Source of the DNA: Chloroflexota bacterium
Lineage (GTDB): Bacteria > Chloroflexota > Anaerolineae > Anaerolineales > Anaerolineaceae
Length of the DNA: 41,151 nt
Assembly (NCBI GenBank): GCA_023381565.1
Contig: JAMCRR010000082.1
Location: 1-41,151 of the forward strand
Direction of reading: 5' to 3'
Shown piece by piece: positions 1-8,344 of this stretch. The notes beneath the pieces were generated by a model, which saw only the letters and a program-made list of their open reading frames with translations, was not told where the DNA came from and did not search any database. Each line of letters begins with the position of its first letter. Position 1 is the first letter of the stretch. The position numbers and the translations under genes were made by a program.

Positions 1-247
1 TTATGTGGGGGATCTACCCCCGGAAAGGAACTTTGTATTATGTCCCAAGTATTTGGCTCTCATCCGGTCTTTGCCCGCCTCGCCCGGGAACTCTGCCGCG
101 GCCGGGCGCGGCAATCTGTCTTGCCTCCGGCCGGCAACCGGCTGCTGGCTGCCTGTTATCTTAATCCTCATTTTTCGCCATTTTCTCGCCTCCCTGCGGC
201 GCGTTCATCCCGGCTGCAGCCAGGCGTTTTGACAGGAACCTGCCATC
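1..247. other. Upstream region of rsgA, partial
   Basis: No gene was recognised here. A short GGGGG-ATCTA-CCCCC hairpin lies at 7-21 and may be the end of a terminator from a gene outside the window. The rest is GC-rich, with short inverted repeats around 100-140. A purine-rich CAGGAAC at about 232-238 could serve as the ribosome binding site of the next gene. Confidence 0.4.
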
Positions 248-1273
248 ATGAGTACAAAGGACAACGCTTCAAACGCAAACGACGAAGGCGTCGTTTATAA
301 AAAATCTACCGGCTTGTATTACGTGCACACCCCCGAGCGGGTGGTGCCTTGCGCGCTTTCGAACCGCCTGCGCAAGCAGCTGATCTATCCGCTGGCAGCC
401 TCCTCTACCGGCGGCCGCCGCGTGCGCCAGGTGAAGGAGATCGATCACGGAGACATGGTAGCCATCGGCGACCGCGTCCGCTTCTACGATGCCGGCGACG
501 GCACCGGGCTGATCGTCGAGGTCCTCCCCCGGCGCAACCGCCTGGCACGCCGCACGGCTGTCCCCATGCCAGATGCGCACGCCTTCGAGCAGGTCATCGT
601 GGCCAATGTGGACCAGGTAATCCCTGTTTTCGCCGCAGCCAGCCCGCCGCCTCACTGGAACATGCTCGACCGCTACCTGGCCTCCGCCGAATCCTTCTAC
701 CTGCCCGCCCTGGTCTGCATCACCAAGCTAGACCTGGTGGGTGGGGCTGGCGAAAAGCTCAACGACGAGATCCAATCGGTCACGGCCGAATACCGGCGCA
801 CCGGCTACCCGGTGCTCCTGGTGAGTGCCACTACCGGCGAAGGGATGGAAGAGCTGCGCCAGGCGCTGGGCGGGCGCACTTCGGTGCTGGTCGGCAAATC
901 GGGCGTGGGCAAAACCACACTGCTCAACACCCTGCAGCCTGGCCTGGGCCTGCGCGTGCGCGAGCTGAGCGCCCGCACGGGGAAGGGCCTGCACACCACC
1001 ACCGGGCTGGAGCTGTTCCCCCTGGATTTCGGCGGAGCCGTCCTGGATACTCCCGGGGCGCGCGAGTACGGCCTGTGGGATGTGGATCTGGAAGACGTGG
1101 CCCTGCTCTTCCCGGAGATGCGTCCCTGGGTGGGCAAGTGCCGCTTCGGGCGGACCTGCCTGCATAACGAAGAGCCGGGCTGCGCCGTGCGCAAAGCCGT
1201 GATGACCGGGAGCATCAGCCCGCGCCGTTACCAAAGCTATCTTCGGCTTTGCGAAGATTGTGGGGCGCCATGA
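248..1273 (+). CDS. rsgA: Ribosome small subunit-dependent GTPase RsgA
   Basis: RsgA is a circularly permuted GTPase that acts in late maturation of the 30S ribosomal subunit in the cytoplasm. The permuted order is visible: an N-terminal OB-like region, then the G4 motif TKLD (about 159-162), then the P-loop GKSGVGKTT (about 216-224), then G3 DTPG (about 267-270). The C-terminal zinc site is C298, C304, H306 and C312. The length of 341 aa is normal to slightly long for the family. The start is ATG with a weak purine-rich site upstream. The stop codon overlaps the ATG of the next gene in an ATGA arrangement, so the two are probably translationally coupled. All family motifs are intact, so the assignment is secure. 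Confidence 0.95.
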   Translation: MSTKDNASNANDEGVVYKKSTGLYYVHTPERVVPCALSNRLRKQLIYPLAASSTGGRRVRQVKEIDHGDMVAIGDRVRFYDAGDGTGLIVEVLPRRNRLARRTAVPMPDAHAFEQVIVANVDQVIPVFAAASPPPHWNMLDRYLASAESFYLPALVCITKLDLVGGAGEKLNDEIQSVTAEYRRTGYPVLLVSATTGEGMEELRQALGGRTSVLVGKSGVGKTTLLNTLQPGLGLRVRELSARTGKGLHTTTGLELFPLDFGGAVLDTPGAREYGLWDVDLEDVALLFPEMRPWVGKCRFGRTCLHNEEPGCAVRKAVMTGSISPRRYQSYLRLCEDCGAP

Positions 1274-1809
1274 GGGACCCCTACACCGATCTTTACCTCG
1301 AAGAAGCCTGCCTGCGCACCCGAATGCACAGCCGCGCTTCCCGCCAGGGCATGCTGCGCCTCTTCCGCTCTGAAGCCGAGGACGGATTTATGTGCAAGCG
1401 CTGCGGGAGCTATGTCTCCTCGGCGCTGGCCCTGGCCGGCGTGCTCAACCGCAACCACTGCCCGTACTGCCTGTGGTCGCGGCACGTCGATCTCTACCAG
1501 TCCGGCGACCGCCTGTGCGCCTGCAAAGAGCTGATGCGGCCCATCGGACTGACCCGCAAGCAGACGCGCAAGAAATACGGCCCAACCGCCCTGGGCGAGC
1601 TGATGCTGGTCCACGCCTGCACCGGCTGCCCGGGGGTCTCGATCAACCGCCTGGCTGCCGACGACGACGCGCAAGTTGTGATGCGGGTCTTTGACCGCTC
1701 CCTGGAGATGGACGCCTCAGGCCTGGCGCAGTTGGCTGCCCGGGGAATCCAACCCCTGGGCGCCGAAAGCCGCAGCCTGGTGGAGCGTCACCTGTTTGGA
1801 AATAATTAA
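1270..1809 (+). CDS. RNHCP domain protein
   Basis: This 179-aa protein carries a CKRC pair (42-45) and the RNHCP-CPYC segment (61-67), which is the signature of the RNHCP (Pfam) family. Two more cysteine pairs follow in the middle (about 87-89 and 117-120). The cysteines suggest zinc binding, and the family is commonly annotated near RsgA; its molecular role is not established. The ATG at 1270 was chosen because it forms the classic ATGA overlap with the rsgA stop; a TTG 21 nt upstream in frame is less likely. Coupling to rsgA suggests a link with ribosome assembly or RNA, which is inference. Confidence 0.8.
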   Translation: MRDPYTDLYLEEACLRTRMHSRASRQGMLRLFRSEAEDGFMCKRCGSYVSSALALAGVLNRNHCPYCLWSRHVDLYQSGDRLCACKELMRPIGLTRKQTRKKYGPTALGELMLVHACTGCPGVSINRLAADDDAQVVMRVFDRSLEMDASGLAQLAARGIQPLGAESRSLVERHLFGNN

Positions 1810-1813
1810 CCGT

Positions 1814-1838
1814 AGGGGCGGGCATCGTGCCCGCCCCA
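1814..1838. terminator. Perfect 10-bp stem-loop after the RNHCP gene
   Basis: Arms GGGGCGGGCA and TGCCCGCCCC (1815-1824 and 1828-1837) pair perfectly around a 3-nt loop, five bases after the stop codon. Only a weak T-rich tail follows, so it may be a terminator or a copy of a dispersed palindromic repeat. Confidence 0.5.
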
Positions 1839-1977
1839 TAATTTACAGCCGCGGCCCTTGTGGCCGCCTATGCGCCGCCTGACCCGCCCGCAAGGGGCAG
1901 GACGACGGGCGTTTCTTCCCTACCCGCGAGCATCGTGGATTTCTCGGCCACCCCTCCCCAATCCAATTTGAATATAG

Positions 1978-2006
1978 TTGATTTTTAATGTCCGATTCCC
2001 TATAAT
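1978..2006 (+). promoter_or_regulatory. Sigma70-type promoter for the VOC gene
   Basis: TTGATT (1978-1983) and a perfect TATAAT (2001-2006) are separated by 17 bp. Predicted transcription would begin near 2013, giving a leader of about 97 nt. The rest of the 300-bp gap 1810-2109 holds only the stem-loop at 1814-1838 and no gene that I can support. Confidence 0.65.
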
Positions 2007-2109
2007 GTATTTATCTTCATTTGATTTTTTCGGGATCAACATCTGAGGGGCAAAGACGTTCTATCGCTTTAAAATGATCAATTCGTCTTATTAGGAGGAA
2101 TTCACCACG

Positions 2110-2490
2110 ATGGACGGCTTGTTTAAATCTCTGATGGATGTATCTTACAATGTTACCGATTGGCAGCGAGCCAAGAAATTCTATAACGATACCCTGGGCC
2201 TGCCGGTGGCGGCCTTTATGGGCGATGAAGTCGGCTGGATGGAGTTCGGCGAGAAAAATGGCACCCATCTGGCCATCAGCCTGTGGCAGGGACCGGGAGA
2301 CGTGCCCCCGCGCGATGGCGGCGCCACGGCGGTATTCGAGGTGGACGACGTGTACGCAACGGTCAATGAGCTGCGCCGGCGCGGGGTCAAATGCGATGAC
2401 GTGGTCGCCATCCCCAACATGGTGACCTACGCCACCTTCTACGACCCGGAGGGCAACCGCCTGCAGGTCGCCGGACCGCCGCCCAAGTAA
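2110..2490 (+). CDS. VOC-superfamily protein (glyoxalase/bleomycin-resistance fold)
   Basis: This is a 126-aa single-domain protein of the vicinal oxygen chelate fold. It has the beta-alpha-beta-beta-beta pattern: the opening strand SYNVTDWQRAKKFYNDTLGL, a middle WMEFGEKNGTHLAI segment, and the C-terminal YDPEGNRLQVAG motif. The family binds a divalent metal and acts on small molecules, including dioxygenases, lyases and drug-binding proteins; the substrate here cannot be told. The start ATG follows a strong AGGAGG (2093-2098). The upstream promoter suggests a single-gene transcript. Confidence 0.85.
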   Translation: MDGLFKSLMDVSYNVTDWQRAKKFYNDTLGLPVAAFMGDEVGWMEFGEKNGTHLAISLWQGPGDVPPRDGGATAVFEVDDVYATVNELRRRGVKCDDVVAIPNMVTYATFYDPEGNRLQVAGPPPK

Positions 2491-2508
2491 ACCTGCTTTC
2501 TGCTACTC

Positions 2509-3120
2509 TCAGCCTGGCACGCCCGCTTTGCCTGCGCCGGAGAAACCCTTGATGAATTCCCACAGCTCCGGCTCCCGATCCTGAAGCTGAGCGTCGGGGT
2601 TTATCCCCAGGGCATCAAAGAAGCGCGCATAAAAATTGCGTACTGCAGCCGTCAAAGCAACATCCACAATTTCTGCCTCGGTAAAACCGTGATCACGCAG
2701 TTTCTGGATTTCGATCTGGATCACCGCATGAGGATCCAGGCTAAAACCGCGCCCCAGAGCCATCATATCCACTTCCGCCTCATCCAGACCTGCCGGTCGA
2801 AAGTCGATCAGGATGGCTTTGATCTGGTCAACGCTGAACCCATTGCGACGGAGCACCGCCCCGTGGGCGAGCATTCAATACTAACATCCGATCGCGGCGG
2901 CTGCAGCGAGTGTAACCAACTCGTAACGGCGCAAGTGCAAGTGAGAGCGGATATTGCGCACCGTCTCGCGCCAGGCTTTGAGCACCTCGGGCCGCTGACT
3001 GAAGGCTCGCGTCGTATTCTCTACCTATCCGCCCGAACGCAGGTCCTCGGCGTATAACTCACGCAGCAGCCCGGTAGCCTCTTCTTCTGAGATTGGGCGT
3101 CCTGGCACTGCTGGCAGCAG
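2509..3120 (-). pseudogene. AhpD-like / carboxymuconolactone decarboxylase family gene with three in-frame stops
   Basis: Read on the minus strand, one frame from about 3120 down to 2509 gives a continuous alkylhydroperoxidase (AhpD/CMD) family sequence of about 200 codons with no frameshift. It begins [17 protein letters not shown], continues RAFSQRPEVLKAW and RYELVTLAAA, and ends in the well-preserved LRDHGFTEAEIVDVAL region. Three stops interrupt it: TAG at 3025-3027, TAG at 2881-2883 and TGA at 2875-2877. The last two fall inside the redox motif, which reads C-stop-Y-stop where the family has C-x-x-C. The 121-codon piece after the TGA starts with ATG and could be expressed alone, but it lacks the catalytic cysteines. 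The most likely reading is a young pseudogene. The TGA at the second cysteine position also fits a selenocysteine codon, but the two TAG codons argue against simple recoding. Confidence 0.75.
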
Positions 3121-3227
3121 GCGGTTACGATCTCTACCAAAATTTCTCGGCCTGGGGGAGGAAGGCGGCAGGAGCAAGCTACCCCACAGATATTGATGAG
3201 AATACAGGTGGCCAAAACGGTGTAAGA

Positions 3228-3233
3228 TATAAT
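3228..3233 (+). promoter_or_regulatory. Candidate -10 box for the quinone oxidoreductase gene
   Basis: A perfect TATAAT lies 46 bp before the start codon, but no convincing -35 box sits 16-18 bp upstream. This makes it a weak prediction. Confidence 0.3.
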
Positions 3234-3278
3234 TGTAGAGTATATAGATCGTTATTTATTACCAAGAGGAGGGTATTA

Positions 3279-4247
3279 ATGCAGGCCATACGAGTGCACG
3301 CCTACGGTGACGCCGCCCAGTTGAAATATGAGGAAATCCCTGTTCCCGAGCCAAAGCCCGGCGAGGTGCGCGTCAGGGTCGAAGCGACCGGGTTGAACTT
3401 TACCGAGATCTACTCTCGAAAGGGGCTCTACCCGGGCGTGCTGCCGTATACACCCGGCGACGAGTTCGCCGGGCTTGTCGATGCGCTTGGAGAGGGCGTT
3501 ACCGATTTCAAAATTGGCGACCGGGTGGGCACAGCCCGGGGAAGGGGTGGCTATGCGCAGTTTGCCATCGCTCCCGCCGAAAAATTGGTGCCCCTGCCCG
3601 AGGGAATCACCTCCCAACAGGCGGCAGCCGTCCTCCTGCAGGGCATGACCGCCCATTATTTGGCAATCTCCACCTACCCGCTCAAACCGGGGGATACCGC
3701 CCTGGTACATGCCGCCGCCGGCGGGGCGGGCCAGCTCCTGGTGCAGGTGGCTAAGTCGCGCGGCGCCAGGGTCATTGGCACCGTCTCCACCGAGGAGAAA
3801 GCCCGCCTGGCGCGCGCCGCCGGCGCCGACGAGGCGATCCTGTATACGCAGCTGGATTTCGAAGCCGAAACCCGCCGTCTGACGGATGGCAAGGGCGTGG
3901 ATGTGGTCTACGACAGCGTGGGGAAGACCACCTTCGAAAAAAGCCTCAACTGCTTGAAGACGCGCGGCATGCTGGTGCTCTTTGGGCAAGCCAGCGGGCC
4001 GGTTGGGCCAATCGACCCGCAGATCCTCAACCAGAAGGGCTCGCTGTTCCTGACCCGCCCCACCCTGACGCATTACCTCCTGACCCGCGAAGAGCTGCTC
4101 TGGCGGGCCAACGACCTGTTCAGGTGGATCACCTCCGGCGAGCTGAAAGTGCGCGTCGACCGCACCTTCCCCCTGGCGGAGGCTGCTGCAGCGCATAGTT
4201 ACATGGAAGAGCGCCGTACGTTGGGTAAGGTTTTACTCCAGCCATGA
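3279..4247 (+). CDS. Zinc-independent quinone oxidoreductase-like MDR enzyme
   Basis: This 322-aa cytosolic enzyme belongs to the medium-chain dehydrogenase/reductase superfamily, quinone oxidoreductase branch, which uses NADPH to reduce quinones or activated double bonds. The N-terminal GroES-like domain contains [16 protein letters not shown] and PGDEFAG. The nucleotide-binding domain contains [20 protein letters not shown] and the DVVYDSVG segment. The structural zinc cysteine cluster of alcohol dehydrogenases is absent, as expected for this branch. The start at 3279 was chosen because GAGGAGGG lies just upstream (3266-3273). The frame is open further upstream, but that region overlaps the broken AhpD-like gene on the other strand and does not look like this family. 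Confidence 0.9.
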   Translation: MQAIRVHAYGDAAQLKYEEIPVPEPKPGEVRVRVEATGLNFTEIYSRKGLYPGVLPYTPGDEFAGLVDALGEGVTDFKIGDRVGTARGRGGYAQFAIAPAEKLVPLPEGITSQQAAAVLLQGMTAHYLAISTYPLKPGDTALVHAAAGGAGQLLVQVAKSRGARVIGTVSTEEKARLARAAGADEAILYTQLDFEAETRRLTDGKGVDVVYDSVGKTTFEKSLNCLKTRGMLVLFGQASGPVGPIDPQILNQKGSLFLTRPTLTHYLLTREELLWRANDLFRWITSGELKVRVDRTFPLAEAAAAHSYMEERRTLGKVLLQP

Positions 4248-4418
4248 ATTATATAGTGGCTATGCGAAACTCTACTGGGAAAAACCGGATCGTTGGACGC
4301 TGACGAGCGCTGATCAACGCGTAATTTTATAGATCAGGTGTTAATTCCACGTCCCGCCGCGCCTGTCCGCGTCCTGTATCTCGTGTTATGGGTTGATCTG
4401 TGGCGAAAGGAGGTTGAG

Positions 4419-5366
4419 ATGAAAGTTGGCATTAAAACAGGACAGGGCGGGTATACCTACGAAGAGCTGTCGCGGGTCTGGCAAAAAGCCGACGAGCTGG
4501 GCTTCGACTCGGCCTGGCTGTACGACCATTTCATCGCCCTGGGCAATCCCGACTCGGCCTGCCTGGAAGCATATACCACGCTGGCAGCCCTCAGCCGCGA
4601 CACGCACCGCCTGCGCCTGGGCGTGGTGGTCACCTGCGCCGGCTACCGCAGCCCCGGGCTGCTGGCAAAGACCGGCGCTACTCTGGACGTCATCTCCGGG
4701 GGGTGCTTCCTCCTGGGGCTGGGCGCGGGTTGGTACGAGGCCGAGTACCGGTCCTACGGTTACTCCTACCTGAACAACCCGGAGCGCATCGAGCAGCTGC
4801 GCGAGACGGTCGAGATCGTGCGCCAGATGTGGAGCCGGGACCAGGCCACCTATGCCGGCAAGCACTACACCGTCGAGCAGGCGGTCAGCCTGCCCAAGCC
4901 CGTGCAGAAATACCCGCCGATCTGGGTGGGAATCTCGCGTGGCACTAAGGTAATGCCGCGCCTGGCCGTCCTCCAGGCGGATGGCTTCAATACCACCTCC
5001 GATCTGGAGATATCCAGGCAGATCATCGCCGCCGCCGAAACGGAGCGCGAAAAAGTGGGACGGGAGCGCAGCACGGTCACCTATTCGCAGCAGAGCTTTG
5101 TGCTCACCGGCTCAGAAAGCCAGATCGCGGAGATCGCCCGCCAGGCCGCCCAGCAAACCGGTGTCTCTCCTCAAGAGTACGTCGACGCCTTGAAGAAGCG
5201 CGGCTGGCTGGTGGGCTCGCCGGCGGAGTGCACCGAGAAACTCAACGCCTACCTGCAGGCCGGGATCGATTACCTGGTGCTGGGCATCGCCGGGGATCGC
5301 CTGGGCTGGCCGCTGGAGGTGGTGAGAAATGAACTCGTGCCGCTGCTGCCAGGGGTAGGGGAATAA
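4419..5366 (+). CDS. LLM-class F420-dependent oxidoreductase
   Basis: This 315-aa protein is of the luciferase-like monooxygenase superfamily (TIM barrel), which uses reduced F420 or FMN. It shows the family features SRVWQKADELGFDSAWLYDH near the N-terminus, LGVVVTCAGYRSPGLLAK, GCFLLGLGAGWYEAEY, and the conserved PPIWVG strand. It lacks a recognisable substrate signature, so the reaction is unknown. The start ATG at 4419 follows AAAGGAGG (4406-4413); a GTG 81 nt upstream in frame is less likely. F420 enzymes are typical of Chloroflexota and Actinobacteria. A GTTCCACCG hairpin follows the gene at 5420-5442. Confidence 0.88.
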   Translation: MKVGIKTGQGGYTYEELSRVWQKADELGFDSAWLYDHFIALGNPDSACLEAYTTLAALSRDTHRLRLGVVVTCAGYRSPGLLAKTGATLDVISGGCFLLGLGAGWYEAEYRSYGYSYLNNPERIEQLRETVEIVRQMWSRDQATYAGKHYTVEQAVSLPKPVQKYPPIWVGISRGTKVMPRLAVLQADGFNTTSDLEISRQIIAAAETEREKVGRERSTVTYSQQSFVLTGSESQIAEIARQAAQQTGVSPQEYVDALKKRGWLVGSPAECTEKLNAYLQAGIDYLVLGIAGDRLGWPLEVVRNELVPLLPGVGE

Positions 5367-5374
5367 TAACAATT

Positions 5375-5615
5375 TACCGCAGAGACACGGAGAGCGCAGA
5401 GAAATTTCTTCGTTATCTCGTTCCACCGGTCTTCGGTGGAACGCTCTTTCTGGACGGTCTCCGTCCACAGGCATGGGTAGCCCACGTCGCGGAGTGGCCT
5501 ATAGTGGATCCCGTAAAAGCCTATGGGACCCAGGTAAATTCACCACAGAGAGCGCGGAGAACATAGAGAGGTATAAAAATATCTTTGCGCTCTCCGCGCC
5601 TCTCCGGTGATATTT
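5375..5615. repeat. CACAGAG-type palindromic repeat pair
   Basis: Forward-type arms (CGCAGAGACACGGAGAGCG at about 5379; ACCACAGAGAGCGCGGAG at about 5541) face a reverse arm (GCGCTCTCCGCGCCTCTCC at about 5587). The arms can fold over one another. Related copies occur at 8345-8406, 8942-9020, 9850-9892, 30350-30745 and 31923-32107, always between genes. Confidence 0.7.
5420..5467 (+). terminator. Two adjacent hairpins after the F420 oxidoreductase gene
   Basis: The first hairpin has GTTCCACCG (5420-5428) pairing with CGGTGGAAC (5434-5442), followed by GCTCTTTCT. The second has TGGACG (5451-5456) pairing with CGTCCA (5462-5467). They may terminate transcription, but the GTTCC...GGAAC design also resembles the palindromic element found inside the FAD-subunit gene at 38379-38428, so they may be a repeat copy. 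Confidence 0.45.
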
Positions 5616-5616
5616 T

Positions 5617-7110
5617 TTACTTGACCGCCTCTATCGGCCCCAACCCTCCAATTTTTCGTTCAGGAGGTTTGTCAAAACAAAAGAAGTAGAGGGGTTTATC
5701 CTTCAATTCGAAGTTTTGCGTAAGCTCTTTACCCGGATTGACTTCGATAAATCCTAAGAGCTGGATCCATGGGGGAGGGTCAGTGCTTGGCCAGGCTTCC
5801 ACATCCGCCAGGGTTTTTCCTTCATCGAGTGTGACGATTGCCAGGCCGGCATCCTTGGCGATGTCCCGATCGATCAGCTTCACGTCAACCATCCCGGCAG
5901 GCACTTGCGTCAATCCCGCCAGCGTACACACACCATCCTGGGTGGTCACTGTTACGAGGTTGGCAGCAGATTTGGGGGTAGCCAGGGCAGCAGCCCAATC
6001 GATCGCCAATTTCTCTCCGCCGTTCAGCGCGCTCAGGTACGTCTCCATGAAGCGCTCGTAGTTGGTCGTCATGGCTATGCGAATTTCGGTGCCTGCTTCG
6101 CTGGCTTTCGTCCTCCCATTTTCTGGGCCTTCCTCCTCGACCACGCTGATTTTCTTGGTGACGTAGCTAGCCAGGCTGTTGTCGCTGGCAATGGCGTAGG
6201 TCAGCGGGTCCCAGAGATACATCCCCGAGGCTTGATACGAACCGGTGTAGTCCAGCATATCGTATACAGCTTTGGCCGCAGGCGTAGTCTGGTGCGCGGT
6301 GAGCAGCTTGAAGAAAACCCCGTCCAGCGGCACCTGGTTGGTCACATCCAGTGGCACCAGGGTGACCTGTGCGCCGGACTGGATCACCAGGTTCGCCGCG
6401 TGGGGATCGATGTAGATATTGAATTCCGCTGCTGTGTTGGGCTCCTCCAGCGGAACGCCGTACAGGTTGCCGGGAACCTCGACCGCCCCACCCATAATAT
6501 AGATCATCTGGATGTTCTTGACCAATGACGGGTCATTTTCTAATGCTTCTCCCACATTGGTTAGTGGACCATCGGTCAGGATAACTACCGGTGATGTGGA
6601 AGCGGAGATGGTTTTTTGGATGAGCTCCACTGCTGTAAGCTTAGAAGCCTGGCCAATCCTGGGCCAGTTGATCCGCAGGGTGCTGTCGACCGTCGCTCGG
6701 AATTGGGATGGGAACTGGTGGTCACCGGTTAGCGGGGTTTCTCGCCCGCAGGCCACCGGGATGTCTCCGGCACCAACTATGGCCACCAATCCGAGCGCAT
6801 GTTCGCTTCCGGGACCGCAGTGCGCCTCTCCATCCCCGGCGACCGTGATGGCTTTCACGCTAAACTCCGGCCTCTGCAAGAGGTAGAGGATGGCCATAAT
6901 CGCATCCACGCTCATATCCGTATCGATGATCACCGGGGTGCGAGGCGGTTGGGTAGGCAATGGCGGAGTGGTTGGCAAAGCCTGGATTGGCCGGGGAGTG
7001 GCCGTTGGGATTTCGGGAGCAACTGCCGCTGGGCTGGGCGAGCAGGCGGCCGCAACCAGGATCACCACCATCATCCCTGCAAATTGAAGGCGAAAAATCC
7101 TTGCGCTCAT
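5617..7110 (-). CDS. Nucleoside hydrolase-like lipoprotein
   Basis: This 497-aa protein is related to inosine-uridine nucleoside hydrolases, which cleave the N-glycosidic bond of nucleosides. It has a lipoprotein signal peptide (hydrophobic 12-22, lipobox VAAAC, Cys23) and a Pro/Thr linker (32-59), so it should be anchored outside the membrane. The metal-binding cluster reads D63-T-D65-x3-D69-A70 where the family has DTDPGxDD, so one aspartate is replaced by alanine. YIMGGAVEVPGN and AEFNIYIDPHAA are family-like, but the usual HDP near the C-terminal metal site reads WDPLTYA. The C-terminal ~150 residues do not match the hydrolase domain. It follows the GntR/LacI regulator gene after 57 bp, so the two probably form an operon. 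A GGAGG lies before the ATG. Activity is plausible but not assured. Confidence 0.8.
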   Translation of the reverse strand: MSARIFRLQFAGMMVVILVAAACSPSPAAVAPEIPTATPRPIQALPTTPPLPTQPPRTPVIIDTDMSVDAIMAILYLLQRPEFSVKAITVAGDGEAHCGPGSEHALGLVAIVGAGDIPVACGRETPLTGDHQFPSQFRATVDSTLRINWPRIGQASKLTAVELIQKTISASTSPVVILTDGPLTNVGEALENDPSLVKNIQMIYIMGGAVEVPGNLYGVPLEEPNTAAEFNIYIDPHAANLVIQSGAQVTLVPLDVTNQVPLDGVFFKLLTAHQTTPAAKAVYDMLDYTGSYQASGMYLWDPLTYAIASDNSLASYVTKKISVVEEEGPENGRTKASEAGTEIRIAMTTNYERFMETYLSALNGGEKLAIDWAAALATPKSAANLVTVTTQDGVCTLAGLTQVPAGMVDVKLIDRDIAKDAGLAIVTLDEGKTLADVEAWPSTDPPPWIQLLGFIEVNPGKELTQNFELKDKPLYFFCFDKPPERKIGGLGPIEAVK

Positions 7111-7167
7111 CTCCTTACCCTCCTTTCTGTTGGGGAGACTGATATGAGGTTGATATACGTTTAGAAA

Positions 7168-8304
7168 TTATGAGTTGGCCTGGCACCCGCAGCTTTGACG
7201 GATGACCAGCGAAGTGGGAAATACTACGCGCGGCTGGGACAGGTTTTTCCCGGCAATCAAGGTTTGCAGCATGCGCATGGCCGTGATCCCCATATCGTAC
7301 GATGGTGCCGAGACGGTCGTCAGCGGGGGATCCAGCAGCGCTGCCAGGGGAATATCGTCGATACCCACCAGGGCGATATCCTCGGGCACCCGCAACCCCA
7401 TCGATTTGAGGGTTTGCAACGCTCCCACGGCCAGAGTATCGGCAATGGTGAAGATAGCGGTGGGAGGCTGGGGCAAATTAGCCAGCCGGCGCGCGCCTTC
7501 TGCACCTGCAGCCACATCAAAGGCTGTAACCCCTGCTACCAAAGCGGGATCTCTCTGGATGCCGGCTTCTTGTAAAGCCAGGTAGTAGCCCTCATTCACT
7601 TCAACGGCGTTTGGGGATGCATACAGGTAGCTGATCAGCCCAATCCGCCGGTGCCCATGCTCGATCAGGTGCCTGGTCGCCTGGAACCCGGCTCCTTTCA
7701 GGTCGAGCAAGACCACCGGCCCGAACGCATCGGGTGCGTCCACTGTAATCAGGGGCAATGTTTTAGTTTTGTACGGTGGTGTACCATCTTTTCCATCGAG
7801 CAGCTCGTCCACATTATGCGATATGACGATGATCCCATCCACCTGTTTGGCGCTTAGCTGGATAAAGTAGCGCCAGGCCTCGGATGGGTCATCCTGGGTA
7901 TCGCAGATGAAGAGCAGGGTTTGATTTTTATCCGCCTCCTCAGATAACCCCCTTAAGAAAGCATAGTAGAAAGGATTGGCCAGGGAAGCCACGATCACCC
8001 CCACGGTATAGGAGCGCACCTCAGCCAGAACCTGGGCACTGCGGCGCGGGTCGAATCCGATCACGCGCGTCTCCCTCCCTTGGCGCGTTTCGACCATTCC
8101 CTCGGTTTCCAACATCTTATATGCGCTTCTAACGGTGTGCAGGTTGATGGATAGCCGTTCAGCGGCCTGGCGCAGGGAAGGCAGGCAGTCGCCGTGCTTC
8201 AATTCGCCGGTGGCGATCAGCCAGATGATCTGATGGTGAAGCTGGTGCGCCAGGGATTTATGCATATTGGGATTAATTGACCAACCGGAAAAAATATCGT
8301 CCAC
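7168..8304 (-). CDS. GntR/LacI hybrid transcriptional regulator
   Basis: This 378-aa regulator has an N-terminal GntR winged helix (about 14-80; LIATGELKHGDCLPSLRQAA and TVRSAYKMLETEGMVETRQG). The C-terminal periplasmic-binding-protein-like sensor domain is of LacI type (from about 96: YTVGVIVASLANPFYYAFLR, ending LVIRQSCGC). Such hybrids usually sense sugars or nucleosides. It sits directly upstream of the nucleoside-hydrolase-like gene, so a nucleoside or ribose effector is a reasonable inference. The GTG at 8304 lies inside a perfect inverted repeat that covers the promoter, pointing to autoregulation and to translation from a nearly leaderless mRNA. The alternative ATG at 8265 has no ribosome binding site and would still keep the HTH. 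Confidence 0.88.
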   Translation of the reverse strand: MDDIFSGWSINPNMHKSLAHQLHHQIIWLIATGELKHGDCLPSLRQAAERLSINLHTVRSAYKMLETEGMVETRQGRETRVIGFDPRRSAQVLAEVRSYTVGVIVASLANPFYYAFLRGLSEEADKNQTLLFICDTQDDPSEAWRYFIQLSAKQVDGIIVISHNVDELLDGKDGTPPYKTKTLPLITVDAPDAFGPVVLLDLKGAGFQATRHLIEHGHRRIGLISYLYASPNAVEVNEGYYLALQEAGIQRDPALVAGVTAFDVAAGAEGARRLANLPQPPTAIFTIADTLAVGALQTLKSMGLRVPEDIALVGIDDIPLAALLDPPLTTVSAPSYDMGITAMRMLQTLIAGKNLSQPRVVFPTSLVIRQSCGCQANS

Positions 8305-8339
8305 TGTTATATTATACTATAACAGTGAAAGAAATGCAA
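8302..8339 (-). promoter_or_regulatory. Promoter and operator of the GntR/LacI regulator
   Basis: On the minus strand, TTGCAT (plus 8334-8339) and a perfect TATAAT (plus 8311-8316) are 17 bp apart. CACTGTTATA (8302-8311) and its exact complement TATAACAGTG (8318-8327) form a 10-bp inverted repeat with a 6-bp centre. The repeat covers the -10 box, most of the spacer and the start codon. This is the expected placement for a repressor operator. Predicted transcription starts at about 8304-8305, at the GTG itself. Confidence 0.75.
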
Positions 8340-8344
8340 CAGAC

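Noticed and set aside
3228-3233. Complete promoter for the quinone oxidoreductase gene
   Set aside because: TATAAT is present but the nearest TTGATG is about 29 bp upstream, too far for a normal spacer; kept only as a candidate -10.
3276-4196. 306-codon antisense gene opposite the quinone oxidoreductase
   Set aside because: It is the shadow of a GC-rich coding frame with no family pattern and no ribosome site; similar long antisense frames at 30928-31815 and 38206-38994 were dropped for the same reason.
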